Counted from the first letter of the stretch, positions 32,903 through 42,528 are shown. The stretch: 64,000 bases of DNA from Halomonas faecis (GCF_010993975.1 NZ_JAACZO010000043.1:62001-126000); one strand, 5' to 3'. Translations and numbers: made by a program. The notes: generated by a model from the letters alone, not told the origin.

Positions 32903-34429
32903 ATGCTCGTCGATACCCTGCTGGCCGATCTCACCGCCGACCTGCCCAGCGCCGTGCGCCTGCAGCGGCTGGTGCGGACCTTGCGTGAAGGCTTCCACTG
33001 CGGGGCCGTGTGTTTGCTGCGCCTGCAGGATGGCGTACTGGCCCCGGTCGCCCTGGACGGGTTGGTGCGCGAGGCGCTGGGGCGGCGCTTCGAGGTGGCT
33101 CGACATCCGCGGCTGGCGACCATTCTGGCCAGCCGTCGTACCACCGTCTTTCCGCCCGACTCGAACCTGCCCGACCCTTACGATGGCCTGGTCGAGCAGC
33201 ATCCCGGCGAGCCGCTGCACGTGCACGACTGCATGGGCATCAGCCTATACGTGGAGGGTGATCCCTGGGGGGTGTTGACTCTCGACGCTCTGGTCGCCGG
33301 CACCTTCGACGAGGCCGCTCACGAAGCTCTCGAGCGCTATGCGCTGCTGATCGAGGCGGCGGTGCGGGTGACACGACTGGAGCGGGATCTGCGTGCGCTG
33401 CGCATGGCGCACCATGGCGAAGTGGCTCGGGTCGAGCCTGGCGATGGCGGTGAGATCCTCGGCCACAGCGCCGTACTGCAGCGGCTGCTGCGCGAGCTCG
33501 ACGTGGTGGCCGAATCCGATCTGCCGGTGCTGCTCTCCGGCGAGACCGGCGTGGGCAAGGAGCTGTTCGCGCGCCGGCTGTACCAGCGCTCGGCACGTCG
33601 CGACCGGCCCCTGGTGCAGGTCAACTGCGCCGCCCTGCCCGAGTCGCTGGCCGAAAGCGAGCTGTTCGGGCATGTGAAAGGGGCCTTTTCCGGGGCGACC
33701 GCAGAGCGGCCCGGGCGCTTCGAGGCCGCCGACGGCGGCACCCTGTTTCTTGACGAAGTGGGCGAGCTGCCACCGAGCATCCAGGCCAAGCTGCTGCGCG
33801 CGCTGCAGAACGGCGAAGTGCAGCGCCTCGGTGAGGACACCCCGCGCCAGGTCGACGTGCGCATCATTGCCGCCACCAACCGCCACCTGGCCGAGTCCGT
33901 GCGCGAAGGCAGCTTCCGTGCCGACCTCTACCACCGTCTCTCCGTCTACCCGGTGGCAATCCCGCCGTTGCGTGAGCGGGGCAGCGATGTCCTGGTGCTG
34001 GCCGGCCACTTCCTGGAGATCAACCGCGCCCGTCTCGGCGTGCGCAGCCTGCGTCTCTCGCCCGAGGCTGAGGAGGCACTCACCGCCTACGCCTGGCCGG
34101 GCAACGTCCGCGAGCTGGAACACGTGATCAGCCGCGCCGCCATCAAGGCGCTGGGGCGAGGTGCGCGTCGCGACGACATCGTGACCCTCGAGCCGGACCC
34201 GCTCGATCTGCCGGTTGCCCGGAGTGGCGATGCGCTGGGTGCTGCCGGAATGCCGCTGGCCCCTGCACAGACGGCGCGACCGCTGCGCGAGCAGGTGGAG
34301 CAGGTTCAGCGTCGTGCCATTCGCCAAGCCCTGGCGGCGAGCGACGGGAGTTGGGCACGCGCCGCCCGCACGCTAGGGGTGGACGCCAGCAACCTGCATA
34401 AGCTCGCGCATCGGCTGGGGCTCAAGTAG
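32903..34429 (+). CDS. norR: NO-responsive sigma-54 activator NorR, with GAFSGA loop
   Basis: A 508-residue protein: N-terminal GAF domain (residues 15-165; GLVREALGRRFEVARHPRL, FPPDSNLPDPYDGL as in NorR), AAA+ domain (Walker A GETGVGKE, Walker [10 protein letters not shown]), C-terminal Fis helix-turn-helix. The sigma-54 contact loop reads GAFSGA, with Ser in place of the usual Thr. NorR uses a non-heme iron in the GAF domain to sense NO. The ATG at 32903 aligns with the normal NorR N terminus (LVDTLLADLTADLP); a TTG at 32834 overlapping the hemN stop would add 23 residues. Its likely target in this window is ytfE. Confidence 0.92.
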   Translation: MLVDTLLADLTADLPSAVRLQRLVRTLREGFHCGAVCLLRLQDGVLAPVALDGLVREALGRRFEVARHPRLATILASRRTTVFPPDSNLPDPYDGLVEQHPGEPLHVHDCMGISLYVEGDPWGVLTLDALVAGTFDEAAHEALERYALLIEAAVRVTRLERDLRALRMAHHGEVARVEPGDGGEILGHSAVLQRLLRELDVVAESDLPVLLSGETGVGKELFARRLYQRSARRDRPLVQVNCAALPESLAESELFGHVKGAFSGATAERPGRFEAADGGTLFLDEVGELPPSIQAKLLRALQNGEVQRLGEDTPRQVDVRIIAATNRHLAESVREGSFRADLYHRLSVYPVAIPPLRERGSDVLVLAGHFLEINRARLGVRSLRLSPEAEEALTAYAWPGNVRELEHVISRAAIKALGRGARRDDIVTLEPDPLDLPVARSGDALGAAGMPLAPAQTARPLREQVEQVQRRAIRQALAASDGSWARAARTLGVDASNLHKLAHRLGLK

Positions 34430-34548
34430 CCGGCACGCGGCATTCCCTTCATTCATCGCTTCCGATGCCGCGGCGCTGCGATGGGGCGCCGTGGGGCACG
34501 GAGGTGGATCAAGTGTGCCGGCAAAAGGCAAGCGCAGATACAAAAAGT

Positions 34549-34595
34549 TAACCAGATATGGTGCTTGAACCTCGGATATGGACTATATATGGTGT
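34549..34595. promoter_or_regulatory. Pair of NrdR boxes upstream of ubiT-nrdJab
   Basis: TAACCAGATATGGTGC (34549-34564) and GGACTATATATGGTGT (34580-34595) match the NrdR box ACACTATATATAGTGT at 10 and 12-13 of 16 bases. Their starts are 31 bases apart, the usual spacing of NrdR pairs. The 318-base gap 34430-34747 holds nothing else clear; I looked for a cobalamin riboswitch and did not find its conserved boxes. Confidence 0.75.
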
Positions 34596-34747
34596 GCAGG
34601 CCCCGGTCGGGGGCAATGGAGAGGGCTTGACGCATATCAGTGCGCCGTGACGGCGAGCCACCTAGGATGAAGGGTTCGTCGGCCCGTGCAGTATGGGGCC
34701 GTCCGTCAATGGTCCAATGATTCGCACGCCGAGTGAGGAGAGTTTCC

Positions 34748-35221
34748 ATGCTGCCGCTGTCGCTGCCACGCCCCCCCGCCCCGACCCGTTTGATTCGTGC
34801 CATCGACCCGCGGGTGCCCCTGCCGGTCAAACGCCGAGTGATCGAGCCGGTGCTCAACCGTACCTTCGCCGAGCCTCTGGACGAAGGCGAGTTCGACGCC
34901 CTGGAAGGACGGCGCATCACCCTCGCCGTGGAGGATCTGGGCGTGGTGCTGACCCTTTCGCTGGCCGACGGTCGCCTGGTGCTGTGCGGCGAAGCTGGCG
35001 AGGCGACCATTCGCGGCGGCTGGCGAGAGTTCCTGTGCCTGGCCACGCGCCGCGAGGATCCCGACGCGCTGTTCTTCCAGCGCCGGCTGCTGATCGAGGG
35101 CGACACCGAGCTGGGGCTGATGGTCAAGAACCTGCTGGACAGCCGCGAAGAGGGCCTGGCCCAGGGCCGGCTGGGTGAGTGGCTGGTGCGCCTCGAGCGC
35201 CTGGCGCGGCGCGACGACTGA
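34748..35221 (+). CDS. ubiT: Anaerobic ubiquinone biosynthesis factor UbiT (SCP2 domain)
   Basis: A 157-residue protein with an N-terminal hydrophobic/proline segment and an SCP2-type lipid-binding domain (LNRTFAEPLDEGEFDALEGRRITLAVEDLG, then ATIRGGWREFLCLATRREDPDALFFQRRLLIEGDTELGL). UbiT works with UbiU and UbiV in oxygen-independent ubiquinone synthesis; ubiUV lie 14 kb away in this window. It starts after GAGGAGAG and ends 32 bases before nrdJa, so it probably shares the NrdR-controlled promoter. Confidence 0.9.
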   Translation: MLPLSLPRPPAPTRLIRAIDPRVPLPVKRRVIEPVLNRTFAEPLDEGEFDALEGRRITLAVEDLGVVLTLSLADGRLVLCGEAGEATIRGGWREFLCLATRREDPDALFFQRRLLIEGDTELGLMVKNLLDSREEGLAQGRLGEWLVRLERLARRDD

Positions 35222-35253
35222 ACCGACTTTCGAGCTTGCGGAGACTTCCCGAC

Positions 35254-37365
35254 ATGAGCACTTCCACCAAGGCCGTCAAGACATCCAATGCGGTGCCGCT
35301 GCAGGCACCCTCGCGCGATATCTGGGACTCCAAGTATCGTCTCAAGGACCGTCACGGGCGGCCGGTGGACAAGGACGTGACGGCGACCTGGGATCGCGTG
35401 GCGCGCGCCCTGGCCGCCGTGGAAGGCGACAAGGCCGACGAGTGGCTGCCCAAGTTCCGCTGGGCGCTGGAGAACGGTGCCATCCCCGCCGGGCGTATCA
35501 TGTCCAACGCTGGCGCCGAGGCCTACAAGCCGGCGGTGAGCCTGATCAACTGCACGGTGTCGCGCACCATCCGCGATTCCATGCACGACATCCTCGACTC
35601 CGTGGTGGATGCCGGCATGACCCTCAAGGCGGGCTGCGGCATCGGCTACGAGTTCTCCACCCTGCGCCACAAGGGCGCTTTCGTGTTCGGCGCCGGTGCC
35701 GGCACCAACGGCCCGCTGGCATTCATGGACATCTACGACAAGATGTGCTTCACGGTGGCCTCCGCCGGGGGGCGTCGCGGCGCCCAGATGGGCACCTTCG
35801 ACGTCGGCCATCCCGACGTGCGCCAGTTCATCGAGGCCAAGCGCGAGGCGGGGCGCCTGCGCCAGTTCAACCTCTCGCTGCTGATCACCGACGAGTTCAT
35901 GGAAGCGGTGAAGACCGACGCCGACTGGCCGCTGGCCTTCCCGCTGCATGCTGGCGAGAAGGACGACGTCGAACCCTCCGAGCTCATCTATCGCGACTGG
36001 CCGGTGATCGAGGAGGGCTACACCGTCGACGACGAGGGCCGCGTGGCCTGCCGCATCGTCGAGGTGATCAAGGCGCGCGAGCTGTGGGACACCATCATGC
36101 GCTCCACCTACGACTACGCCGAGCCGGGCTTCATCCTGATCGACCAGGTCAACCGCATGAACAACAACTGGTTCTGCGAGGAGATCCGCGCCACCAACCC
36201 GTGCGGCGAGCAGCCGCTGCCGCCGGAGGGTGCCTGCCTGCTGGGCTCGGTGAACCTGACCCGCTTCGTCATCGACCCCTTCGGCAAGAAGCCGCGCTTC
36301 GACTGGGAGCGCTACCGCAAGGTGGTGGCGATCTTCACCCGCATGCTCGACAACGTGGTGGAGATCAGCGGTCTGCCGCTCGAGGGCCAGCGCCGCGAGA
36401 TCGAGGCCAAGCGTCGTCACGGCATGGGCTTTCTCGGCCTGGGCTCCACCCTGACCATGCTCAAGATCCCCTACGGTTCGGCCGAGTCGCTGGCCTTCAC
36501 CGAGGAGGTGAGCCGCAACCTGGCCATCGAAGGCTGGAAACAGGCGCTCGAACTCTCCCGCGAGAAGGGCATGGCCCCGGTGCTCGGCGAGGACTTCGCG
36601 ATCACGCCCAAGATGCTGCGCGAACGGCCCGAGCTCAAGAAGGACGGCTACGAGGTGGGCGACAAGGTGCCCGGCCGCATTCTGCATGCGCGCTACAGCC
36701 GCTACATGCAGAAGGTCGCCGAGGTGGAGCCGGAGCTGGTCGCCGCACTCGCCGAGCACGGCGCGCGTTTCACCCATCACAGTTCCATCGCGCCGACCGG
36801 CACCATCTCGCTGTCGCTGGGCAACAACGCGTCGAACGGCATCGAGCCGTCGTTCTCGCACCGCTACTTCCGCAATGTCATCCAGTCGGGCAAGAAGACC
36901 AAGGAGCAGGTGGAAGTGGTCTCCTTCGAGCTAGCCGCCTACCGCCACTTCATCGCTGCCGATGCGGTGGAGAGCGATCTGCCCGACTATTTCATCACCG
37001 CCGACGCGGTGACCCCAGAGCAGCACGTGGCGGTGCAGGCCGCGGCGCAGACCTGGGTCGACTCGGCGATCTCCAAGACGGTCAACGTGCCCACCGAGTT
37101 CCCCTTCGAGCAGTTCAAGAATCTGTATCTGGACGCCTACGAGAGCAAGCTCAAGGGCTGCACCACCTTCCGCTTCAATCCGGAGGCCTTCCAGGGCGTG
37201 CTGGTGCGCGAGGACGATCTCAAGAACACCACCTACGTCTTCGAGCTGGAGAACGGCGAGACCGTCGAGCTCGCCGGCGACGAGAAGGTGATCTACGACG
37301 GTGAGGAGCACAACGCGGCCAACCTCTATGATGCGCTGAAGGAGGGTACCTATGGTAAGTGGTGA
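35254..37365 (+). CDS. nrdJa: Class II (adenosylcobalamin-dependent) ribonucleotide reductase, large part
   Basis: A 703-residue catalytic subunit. Visible motifs: GRIMSNAGAEAYKPAVSLINCTVS (active-site region), NPCGEQPLPPEGACLLGSVNLTRFV, APTGTISLSLGNNASNGIEPSF. It makes deoxynucleotides with B12 and works with or without oxygen. The enzyme is split: the C-terminal part is a separate gene, nrdJb, as in Pseudomonas aeruginosa. The nrdJa and nrdJb genes are separated by a palindromic intergenic element. The start is the ATG after GCGGAGACTTCCCGAC. Confidence 0.95.
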   Translation: MSTSTKAVKTSNAVPLQAPSRDIWDSKYRLKDRHGRPVDKDVTATWDRVARALAAVEGDKADEWLPKFRWALENGAIPAGRIMSNAGAEAYKPAVSLINCTVSRTIRDSMHDILDSVVDAGMTLKAGCGIGYEFSTLRHKGAFVFGAGAGTNGPLAFMDIYDKMCFTVASAGGRRGAQMGTFDVGHPDVRQFIEAKREAGRLRQFNLSLLITDEFMEAVKTDADWPLAFPLHAGEKDDVEPSELIYRDWPVIEEGYTVDDEGRVACRIVEVIKARELWDTIMRSTYDYAEPGFILIDQVNRMNNNWFCEEIRATNPCGEQPLPPEGACLLGSVNLTRFVIDPFGKKPRFDWERYRKVVAIFTRMLDNVVEISGLPLEGQRREIEAKRRHGMGFLGLGSTLTMLKIPYGSAESLAFTEEVSRNLAIEGWKQALELSREKGMAPVLGEDFAITPKMLRERPELKKDGYEVGDKVPGRILHARYSRYMQKVAEVEPELVAALAEHGARFTHHSSIAPTGTISLSLGNNASNGIEPSFSHRYFRNVIQSGKKTKEQVEVVSFELAAYRHFIAADAVESDLPDYFITADAVTPEQHVAVQAAAQTWVDSAISKTVNVPTEFPFEQFKNLYLDAYESKLKGCTTFRFNPEAFQGVLVREDDLKNTTYVFELENGETVELAGDEKVIYDGEEHNAANLYDALKEGTYGKW

Positions 37366-37390
37366 GCCAGGGTACTCCCAATTGCCGGTA

Positions 37391-37480
37391 GCGAGGGGCG
37401 CCGGGGACGAGCCGAAGAGGAGGTCCGACGTCATGGATGTCGTCGGTAGCGTACAGGGACGTATTCACAGCGCCTCCTCG
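37391..37480. repeat. Palindromic intergenic element between nrdJa and nrdJb
   Basis: An inner hairpin CCGACGTCAT/ATGTCGTCGG (37425-37446, one mismatch, GG loop) is nested inside GAGGAGG (37417-37423) and CCTCCTC (37473-37479). I recall very similar elements scattered between Halomonadaceae genes, but cannot check this here. No gene fits in 37366-37554. Confidence 0.55.
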
Positions 37481-37554
37481 CAGGCTCGTTGCCGGATCAG
37501 CCCCGAGCGATGGAAGCTTTGCGCCACTCAACAATTTTCCGGAGGAGCCTCCTG

Positions 37555-38325
37555 ATGGCCGTCGAAATCAACTCCAAGATCGTCTCCTACAGCGTCAAGA
37601 AGGCCGTGGAAGAGGCGCCGCTGGCCGATGAGAACCCGCTCACGGTGCGCATTCCCTCGCGCCCGGAGGGCACCCTCGAGGCCGTCTCCGAGAAGATATC
37701 CTACGTCGGTGCCGAGGGGCGCAAGAAGGTCTACCTGCTGGTATCGTTCATGCCCGTGGAAGGCGTGCTCGACGGCAAGCGGGTGGTGATCGAGCGCCCG
37801 GTGGAGTTCTTCTTCCCCTCCGGCCAGCTCTCCAGCGAGCACCAGTGGATCACCGCCACCATGCGCAGCTTGTCGCTGGCGGCGCGTGGCGGCTATGTCA
37901 CCCAGGCGGTGGCCGACCTGCGCAAGGTGGCCTGGGACAAGGGGCTGGTGCGCTGCGGCATGAACCGCTGGGGCAAGCCGATGTTCCACGACTCCGAAGT
38001 GGCGGCCATCGCCTGGTCGATCCAGCAGATCCTCTACCGCCGCGGTTTCCTCGACCAGGACGGCAACCAGGTGCCGGTGGAGGAGCTGGTGCGCCGCTAC
38101 GCTCACCGCCTGACCCACGGCCACGCCTGGCAGCCTTCGGCCGAGGAGGAGGACGATGCGCCTGCCGCCGGCACCGTATCCCCCATCGACGGCAGCGAAG
38201 CGCGTGGCGACAAGAGCGACGGCCCCACCGTGGTCGGCCACTGCCCCGAGTGTCGCGGCGAGCTGATCATGATGGATGGCTGCCCTACCTGCTATGCGGG
38301 TTGTGGCTGGTCCAAGTGTGGCTGA
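37555..38325 (+). CDS. nrdJb: Class II ribonucleotide reductase, C-terminal part
   Basis: A 256-residue protein with the NrdJb features ISYVGAEGRKKVYLLVSFMPVEG, LRKVAWDKGLVRCGMNRWGKPMFHDSEVAAIAW, and a C-terminal zinc-ribbon plus cysteine pair (HCPECRGE, GCPTCYAGCGWSKCG) thought to deliver reducing equivalents to the active site. It has its own Shine-Dalgarno (GGAGGAGCC). The stop is directly followed by a MITE-like element. Confidence 0.94.
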   Translation: MAVEINSKIVSYSVKKAVEEAPLADENPLTVRIPSRPEGTLEAVSEKISYVGAEGRKKVYLLVSFMPVEGVLDGKRVVIERPVEFFFPSGQLSSEHQWITATMRSLSLAARGGYVTQAVADLRKVAWDKGLVRCGMNRWGKPMFHDSEVAAIAWSIQQILYRRGFLDQDGNQVPVEELVRRYAHRLTHGHAWQPSAEEEDDAPAAGTVSPIDGSEARGDKSDGPTVVGHCPECRGELIMMDGCPTCYAGCGWSKCG

Positions 38326-38533
38326 GGAAGCACTGTACAAATGGCTGCGCGAGCGAATCGCTGCGTTACGCGGTGCTCGGAATCCCCACCTATACCCCAT
38401 AGGCTCCGGTTGACTCGCAGCCTTCGGCTTCTCGCCCCTTCGGGGCCAGCCTACGGCTGTTTGTCGCTTCGCTCGGTTCTGCGCTCCGTGCGCCTTGCGC
38501 TTCATCTCGCTCGCCAATTTGTCCAGCACTTCC
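38326..38533. repeat. 208-bp MITE-like intergenic element with inverted ends
   Basis: The left end GGAAGCACTGTACAAATGG and the right end CCAATTTGTCCAGCACTTCC are imperfect inverted repeats of each other. The interior is rich in small palindromes (GCCTTCGGCTTCTCGCCCC, CTTCGGGGC). It starts at the base after the nrdJb stop. No coding potential is seen. Similar interspersed elements are, from memory, common in Halomonas genomes. Confidence 0.6.
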
Positions 38534-38568
38534 TGAAAACTGGCTGCGCTCGGCCAGAACCCACCCAC

Positions 38569-38591
38569 GAAGCCGGGCATTGCCCGGCTTC
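38569..38591. terminator. Terminator-like hairpin between nrdJb and deoR
   Basis: GAAGCCGGGC and GCCCGGCTTC form a perfect 10-bp stem around ATT, between convergent transcription units. No T tract on the plus side. Confidence 0.6.
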
Positions 38592-38608
38592 GGCGCGTCT
38601 GGCATCGC

Positions 38609-39370
38609 TCAGGCGGCAACGATGCGAGGCCGAGGCTCTCCCGCCGCGGTGGATAGTTTGGCGTCGCTTTCGGTGATCACCACGTCGAAGTCGCTGAGCC
38701 GGGCGAAGTAGGCGGGGCGGATCGCGCCGAGCTTGCTTTCGTCCACCACCAGCAGGCGCTGGGCGGCGCTGGCGATGGCCGCCTGCTTCGGCGCCACTTC
38801 GTGGAAGTGGAAGCAGCTCACCCCGCGCTCGGCGTGTACGCCAGCGGCCGATAGAAAGGCGCGGTTGATGCCCAGGCGACGGATGGCATCGCCCATGGCA
38901 TCGTCGGCGAAGGTCTGCGAGACGTCGTGGTAGAGCCCCCCGAGTAGCACCAGGCGCACGCCTTCCAGCCCACTCACCGCGTTGGCCACGTTCAGCGCGT
39001 AGGTCACCACGGTGAGCTCGGGCTTGTCGGCGAGCTGGCCGACGAGGGGCATCAGGGTGGTGCCGCAGTCGATGAACAGGGTGTCGCCGGGTTCGATGAA
39101 CCCGGCGGCCCGTGCGCAGAGACGTTGCTTGGCGGGATAGTGACTGTCCTGCTGAACCGCCAGGTCATAGGCCGGGGCATAGCGCGGATCGTCGGTGCGG
39201 ACCAGGCGGCCACCCATCAGCATGAGCGCCCCTTCGCTGGCTGCCAGGTCGCGGCGCACGGTCATCTCCGAGACGCCGCACAGCCTGGCGGCCTCGCTGA
39301 GATGGATGGTTCCACCGCCGGACAAGGCGTCTTTTAGCCGAGCCAGGCGCGTGGCGCTTCGACCGTTCAT
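38609..39370 (-). CDS. deoR: DeoR-family repressor of the deoxynucleoside operon
   Basis: A 253-residue protein: N-terminal helix-turn-helix (IHLSEAARLCGVSEMTVRRDL) and a sugar-phosphate-binding domain (IDCGTTLMPL, VVTYALNVANAV, LGGLYHDVSQTFADDAM). In DeoR the effector is deoxyribose-5-phosphate. It is divergent from the tsx-nupC-deoCABD-cdd operon and a near-perfect DeoR palindrome lies between. Confidence 0.9.
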   Translation of the reverse strand: MNGRSATRLARLKDALSGGGTIHLSEAARLCGVSEMTVRRDLAASEGALMLMGGRLVRTDDPRYAPAYDLAVQQDSHYPAKQRLCARAAGFIEPGDTLFIDCGTTLMPLVGQLADKPELTVVTYALNVANAVSGLEGVRLVLLGGLYHDVSQTFADDAMGDAIRRLGINRAFLSAAGVHAERGVSCFHFHEVAPKQAAIASAAQRLLVVDESKLGAIRPAYFARLSDFDVVITESDAKLSTAAGEPRPRIVAA

Positions 39371-39509
39371 CGACTCTGCCTCTCCTCATCGTGTCGCATT
39401 CCGTCACTTCCCATGCTGAGCCAGCCACCGCCGAAATGCCACCGTCATGCACCGGAGCGGGCCTCGGGAGCCGCGGGTGGATGCCGATTCGGCGAATGGC
39501 GGCAAAAAA

Positions 39510-39546
39510 TGTTAGAAAAATAACATCACGTGTTATAGGTTTCACA
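39510..39546. promoter_or_regulatory. DeoR operator upstream of the deo operon
   Basis: TGTTAGAAAAATAACA (39510-39525) differs from the E. coli DeoR operator TGTTAGAATTCTAACA at two to three positions. A second, weaker copy, TGTTATAGGTTTCACA, is at 39531-39546, 21 bases on. Both lie in the divergent region between deoR and the tsx-like gene. Confidence 0.75.
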
Positions 39547-39624
39547 TTAGCCTGCTAGCACAGGCCATGCATTCACCCCCGGCCCGGCCGGGACGCCAAC
39601 AATGACAATCGTCTCGAGGCCCCC

Positions 39625-40434
39625 ATGAATTCCGTACGCAAGATTCCCCACGCGCTCTCGTGTGCCGGCGTACTGCTCGCCGCTGCCCACGCCAACGCCG
39701 ATGCTCCGTCCCCCCAGTGGTCGTTCGCCAACGTTTCCGTCAACTACCTCGACTGGTCCTCCGGCACCGAGCGACGCACCGCCGATAACGCCGCCAAGAG
39801 CGACTTCTTCTACCTGGAGCTGGAGGGGGGGCTCGGCTACGAATGGGGCGAGTTCTACGGCTTCTTCGATGTCGAGAACCCTGGCAACGACCAGTTCGAC
39901 GAGGCCAGCGGCGGCAAGGACAACTTCCGCACCGCCGGCAAGGTGACGTCGCACCTCTATCTCGGCGAATCGCCGTTCTCGGTCTACGCTCACCTCTACG
40001 ACTTCCGCGACTACGGGTACGATCTCCGCGAACAGGATCAGGTCCTCGGCCTGGGCTACCGCCACACCTTCGCGAGCGGCCTGTGGTTCAAGCCCTTTCT
40101 CGGTGCGGCCAGGGTGCAGAGCGACGGCTATACCGGCATGAACGGCTTCATGGCCGGCTGGGTGGCCGGCTACGATTTCACTGCCTTCGGCCAGGAATTC
40201 AGCGTCACCAACTGGCACGAACAGACCTTCGGTCGCGACGACGACTACTTGGCGAAGAACTACGTGGGTGGCAAGGCCGACAGCGTTGGCACCAACGGTG
40301 CGCTGAGTCTATGGTGGCACCCCCATGATCGGATCACCACCGGCGTGCAGTACCGCTATTCCGATGAAAAGCTGGGCGCACCGGGCCAGTACCAGAACGC
40401 CATGATTTACACCCTCAAGCTCAACCTGCTGTAA
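39625..40434 (+). CDS. tsx: Nucleoside-specific outer membrane channel, Tsx/OmpK family
   Basis: A 269-residue beta-barrel protein with signal peptide (cleavage around AAHANADA), Tsx-like start [22 protein letters not shown], segments [14 protein letters not shown] and a C-terminal strand [14 protein letters not shown]. It should let nucleosides cross the outer membrane. First gene of the operon, 16 bases before nupC. Confidence 0.85.
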   Translation: MNSVRKIPHALSCAGVLLAAAHANADAPSPQWSFANVSVNYLDWSSGTERRTADNAAKSDFFYLELEGGLGYEWGEFYGFFDVENPGNDQFDEASGGKDNFRTAGKVTSHLYLGESPFSVYAHLYDFRDYGYDLREQDQVLGLGYRHTFASGLWFKPFLGAARVQSDGYTGMNGFMAGWVAGYDFTAFGQEFSVTNWHEQTFGRDDDYLAKNYVGGKADSVGTNGALSLWWHPHDRITTGVQYRYSDEKLGAPGQYQNAMIYTLKLNLL

Positions 40435-40450
40435 GGCAAAGGGGATTCCC

Positions 40451-41725
40451 ATGACCCTCATCATGAGCCTCGTCGGGATGGTGACCCTGATCGCCATCGC
40501 CTTGATCTTCTCTTACGACCGCAAGTCGATCCGTCTGAGAACGGTGGTCGGCGCCTTTGCCATTCAGGCCGGCATCGGTGCCTTCGTGCTCTACGTTCCG
40601 TTCGGCCAAACGGTGCTCTACACCATATCGGCGGCGGTCAGCCAAGTGGTCGCCTATGCCAACGACGGCATCGAATTCCTCTTCGCCGGTCTGGCCGATG
40701 CCGATGAAGTGGGCTTCGTGTTCGCCATCAAGGTACTGCCGGTGATCATCTTCTTCTCCTCGCTGATCGCCGTGCTCTACTATCTGGGCATCATGCAGTG
40801 GGTGATCCGCATTCTCGGCGGCGCCCTGCAGAAGGCCCTGGGTACCTCGCGTACCGAATCGCTGTCGGCGACGGCCAACATCTTCGTCGGTCAGACCGAG
40901 GCGCCGCTGGTGGTTCGCCCCTTCATCGCGCGCATGACTTCCTCCCAGCTGTTTGCGGTCATGTGCGGCGGGCTGGCCTCGGTGGCCGGCTCGGTGCTGG
41001 CCGGCTACGCTGCCATGGGGGTGCCCATGGAGTACCTGGTGGCCGCTTCCTTCATGGCCGCCCCGGGGGGCTTGCTGTTCGCCAAGCTGATCATGCCCGA
41101 AACGGACGAGCCCGAAGATAGCGTCTCCAAGGTCGAAGAGGAGCGGCAACACGACGAAGACCGCCCCAGTAACGTGCTCGATGCCGCTGCCACGGGGGCC
41201 ACCTCGGGCCTCAAGCTGGCTGCCAACGTCGGTGCCATGCTGCTCGCCTTCATTGGCCTGATCGCCCTGATCAACGGCATGCTGGGGGGCATCGGCGGGT
41301 GGTTCGGTTTCGAGGCGCTGAGCCTGGAGTGGATCCTCGGTTGGCTGTTCGCGCCGTTGGCCTTTCTGCTCGGCGTGCCCTGGGAGGAGGCGACGCTCGC
41401 CGGCTCCTTCATCGGCCAGAAGCTGGTGGTCAACGAGTTCGTGGCCTACATCAATCTGGCGCCTTACCTCGACGGCGAGCAGGTGGTGGCCGCCACCGGC
41501 GAGGCGATGAGTGCCCATACCATGGCGATTCTCTCGTTCGCCCTGTGCGGCTTTGCCAACCTCTCGTCGATCGCCATCCTGCTCGGCGGGCTGGGCAGCA
41601 TCGCGCCGAGCCGACGCCACGATATTGCTCGCTTCGGCCTCAAAGCGGTGTTGGCAGGTACACTATCGAATCTGATGTCGGCGACCATTGCTGGGTTCTT
41701 CCTGGCCTTGGGCGCACTGGGATGA
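40451..41725 (+). CDS. nupC: Concentrative nucleoside transporter NupC
   Basis: A 424-residue inner membrane protein of the CNT family. Signature segments: [68 protein letters not shown]. It takes up nucleosides with H+ or Na+. Na+ would suit a halophile, but the ion cannot be read from sequence. Confidence 0.94.
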   Translation: MTLIMSLVGMVTLIAIALIFSYDRKSIRLRTVVGAFAIQAGIGAFVLYVPFGQTVLYTISAAVSQVVAYANDGIEFLFAGLADADEVGFVFAIKVLPVIIFFSSLIAVLYYLGIMQWVIRILGGALQKALGTSRTESLSATANIFVGQTEAPLVVRPFIARMTSSQLFAVMCGGLASVAGSVLAGYAAMGVPMEYLVAASFMAAPGGLLFAKLIMPETDEPEDSVSKVEEERQHDEDRPSNVLDAAATGATSGLKLAANVGAMLLAFIGLIALINGMLGGIGGWFGFEALSLEWILGWLFAPLAFLLGVPWEEATLAGSFIGQKLVVNEFVAYINLAPYLDGEQVVAATGEAMSAHTMAILSFALCGFANLSSIAILLGGLGSIAPSRRHDIARFGLKAVLAGTLSNLMSATIAGFFLALGALG

Positions 41726-41751
41726 GGTGATTTATTCTTCAAGGTGAACCC

Positions 41752-42528
41752 ATGATCGAACTGCAGCAGGCCGCTCGCCAGGCCTTGGCTCTGATGGACC
41801 TGACGAGTCTCAACGAGGACGACAGCGACGCCACCATCGAGGCGCTCTGCCAGCGTGCCAAGACACCGGTGGGGACGCCGGCGGCGGTGTGCATCTACCC
41901 CGCCTTCGTGGTGACCGCCCGGCGCGCCCTCACTGCCCACCAGCTGGGCGGCACCGTCAAGGTCGCTACGGTGACCAATTTTCCCCACGGTGACGACGAC
42001 GTCATGGCGGCGGCGCGCGAGACTCGCTCGGCCGTCGCCTCTGGCGCCGACGAGGTGGACGTGGTCTTCCCCTATCGCGCGCTGATGGCGGGCGACGAGG
42101 AGACCGGCCGCGAACTGGTGGCGTGCTGTCGCCAGGCGTGCGGTGGGGCGACTCTCAAGGTGATCCTCGAGACCGGCGAGCTGGCCGAGCCGGCGCTGAT
42201 CCGACGTGCCGCGGAGCTGGCCATCGAGGGGGGCGCCGACTTCCTCAAGACTTCCACCGGCAAGGTGGCGGTCAACGCTACGCTGGAGGCGGCCGAGATC
42301 CTGCTCGAGACGATCAGGGCCAGCGGCAAGGAGGTCGGCTTCAAGGCCGCCGGCGGAGTGCGCAGCGTCGAGGATGCCGAGGCCTACCTGAAGCTGGCCG
42401 AGCGGGTCATGGGATCGGCTTGGATCACCCCGGCGCATTTCCGTTTCGGCGCTTCGGGGCTGCTCGACGACCTGCTGGCCACCCTGGGGGTGGTGCCGGC
42501 GCCGACCGTCGAGACGGGAGGCTATTGA
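41752..42528 (+). CDS. deoC: Deoxyribose-phosphate aldolase
   Basis: A 258-residue TIM-barrel enzyme; the Schiff-base lysine is in [21 protein letters not shown] and the family start is [20 protein letters not shown]. It splits deoxyribose-5-phosphate to glyceraldehyde-3-phosphate and acetaldehyde, and its substrate is the DeoR effector. The stop overlaps the deoA start (TGATG). Confidence 0.96.
   Translation: MIELQQAARQALALMDLTSLNEDDSDATIEALCQRAKTPVGTPAAVCIYPAFVVTARRALTAHQLGGTVKVATVTNFPHGDDDVMAAARETRSAVASGADEVDVVFPYRALMAGDEETGRELVACCRQACGGATLKVILETGELAEPALIRRAAELAIEGGADFLKTSTGKVAVNATLEAAEILLETIRASGKEVGFKAAGGVRSVEDAEAYLKLAERVMGSAWITPAHFRFGASGLLDDLLATLGVVPAPTVETGGY

Noticed and set aside
34596..34747. 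Cobalamin riboswitch upstream of the B12-dependent reductase unit.
   Set aside because: I could not find the conserved B12-box segments, only small GC hairpins. The NrdR pair explains control.
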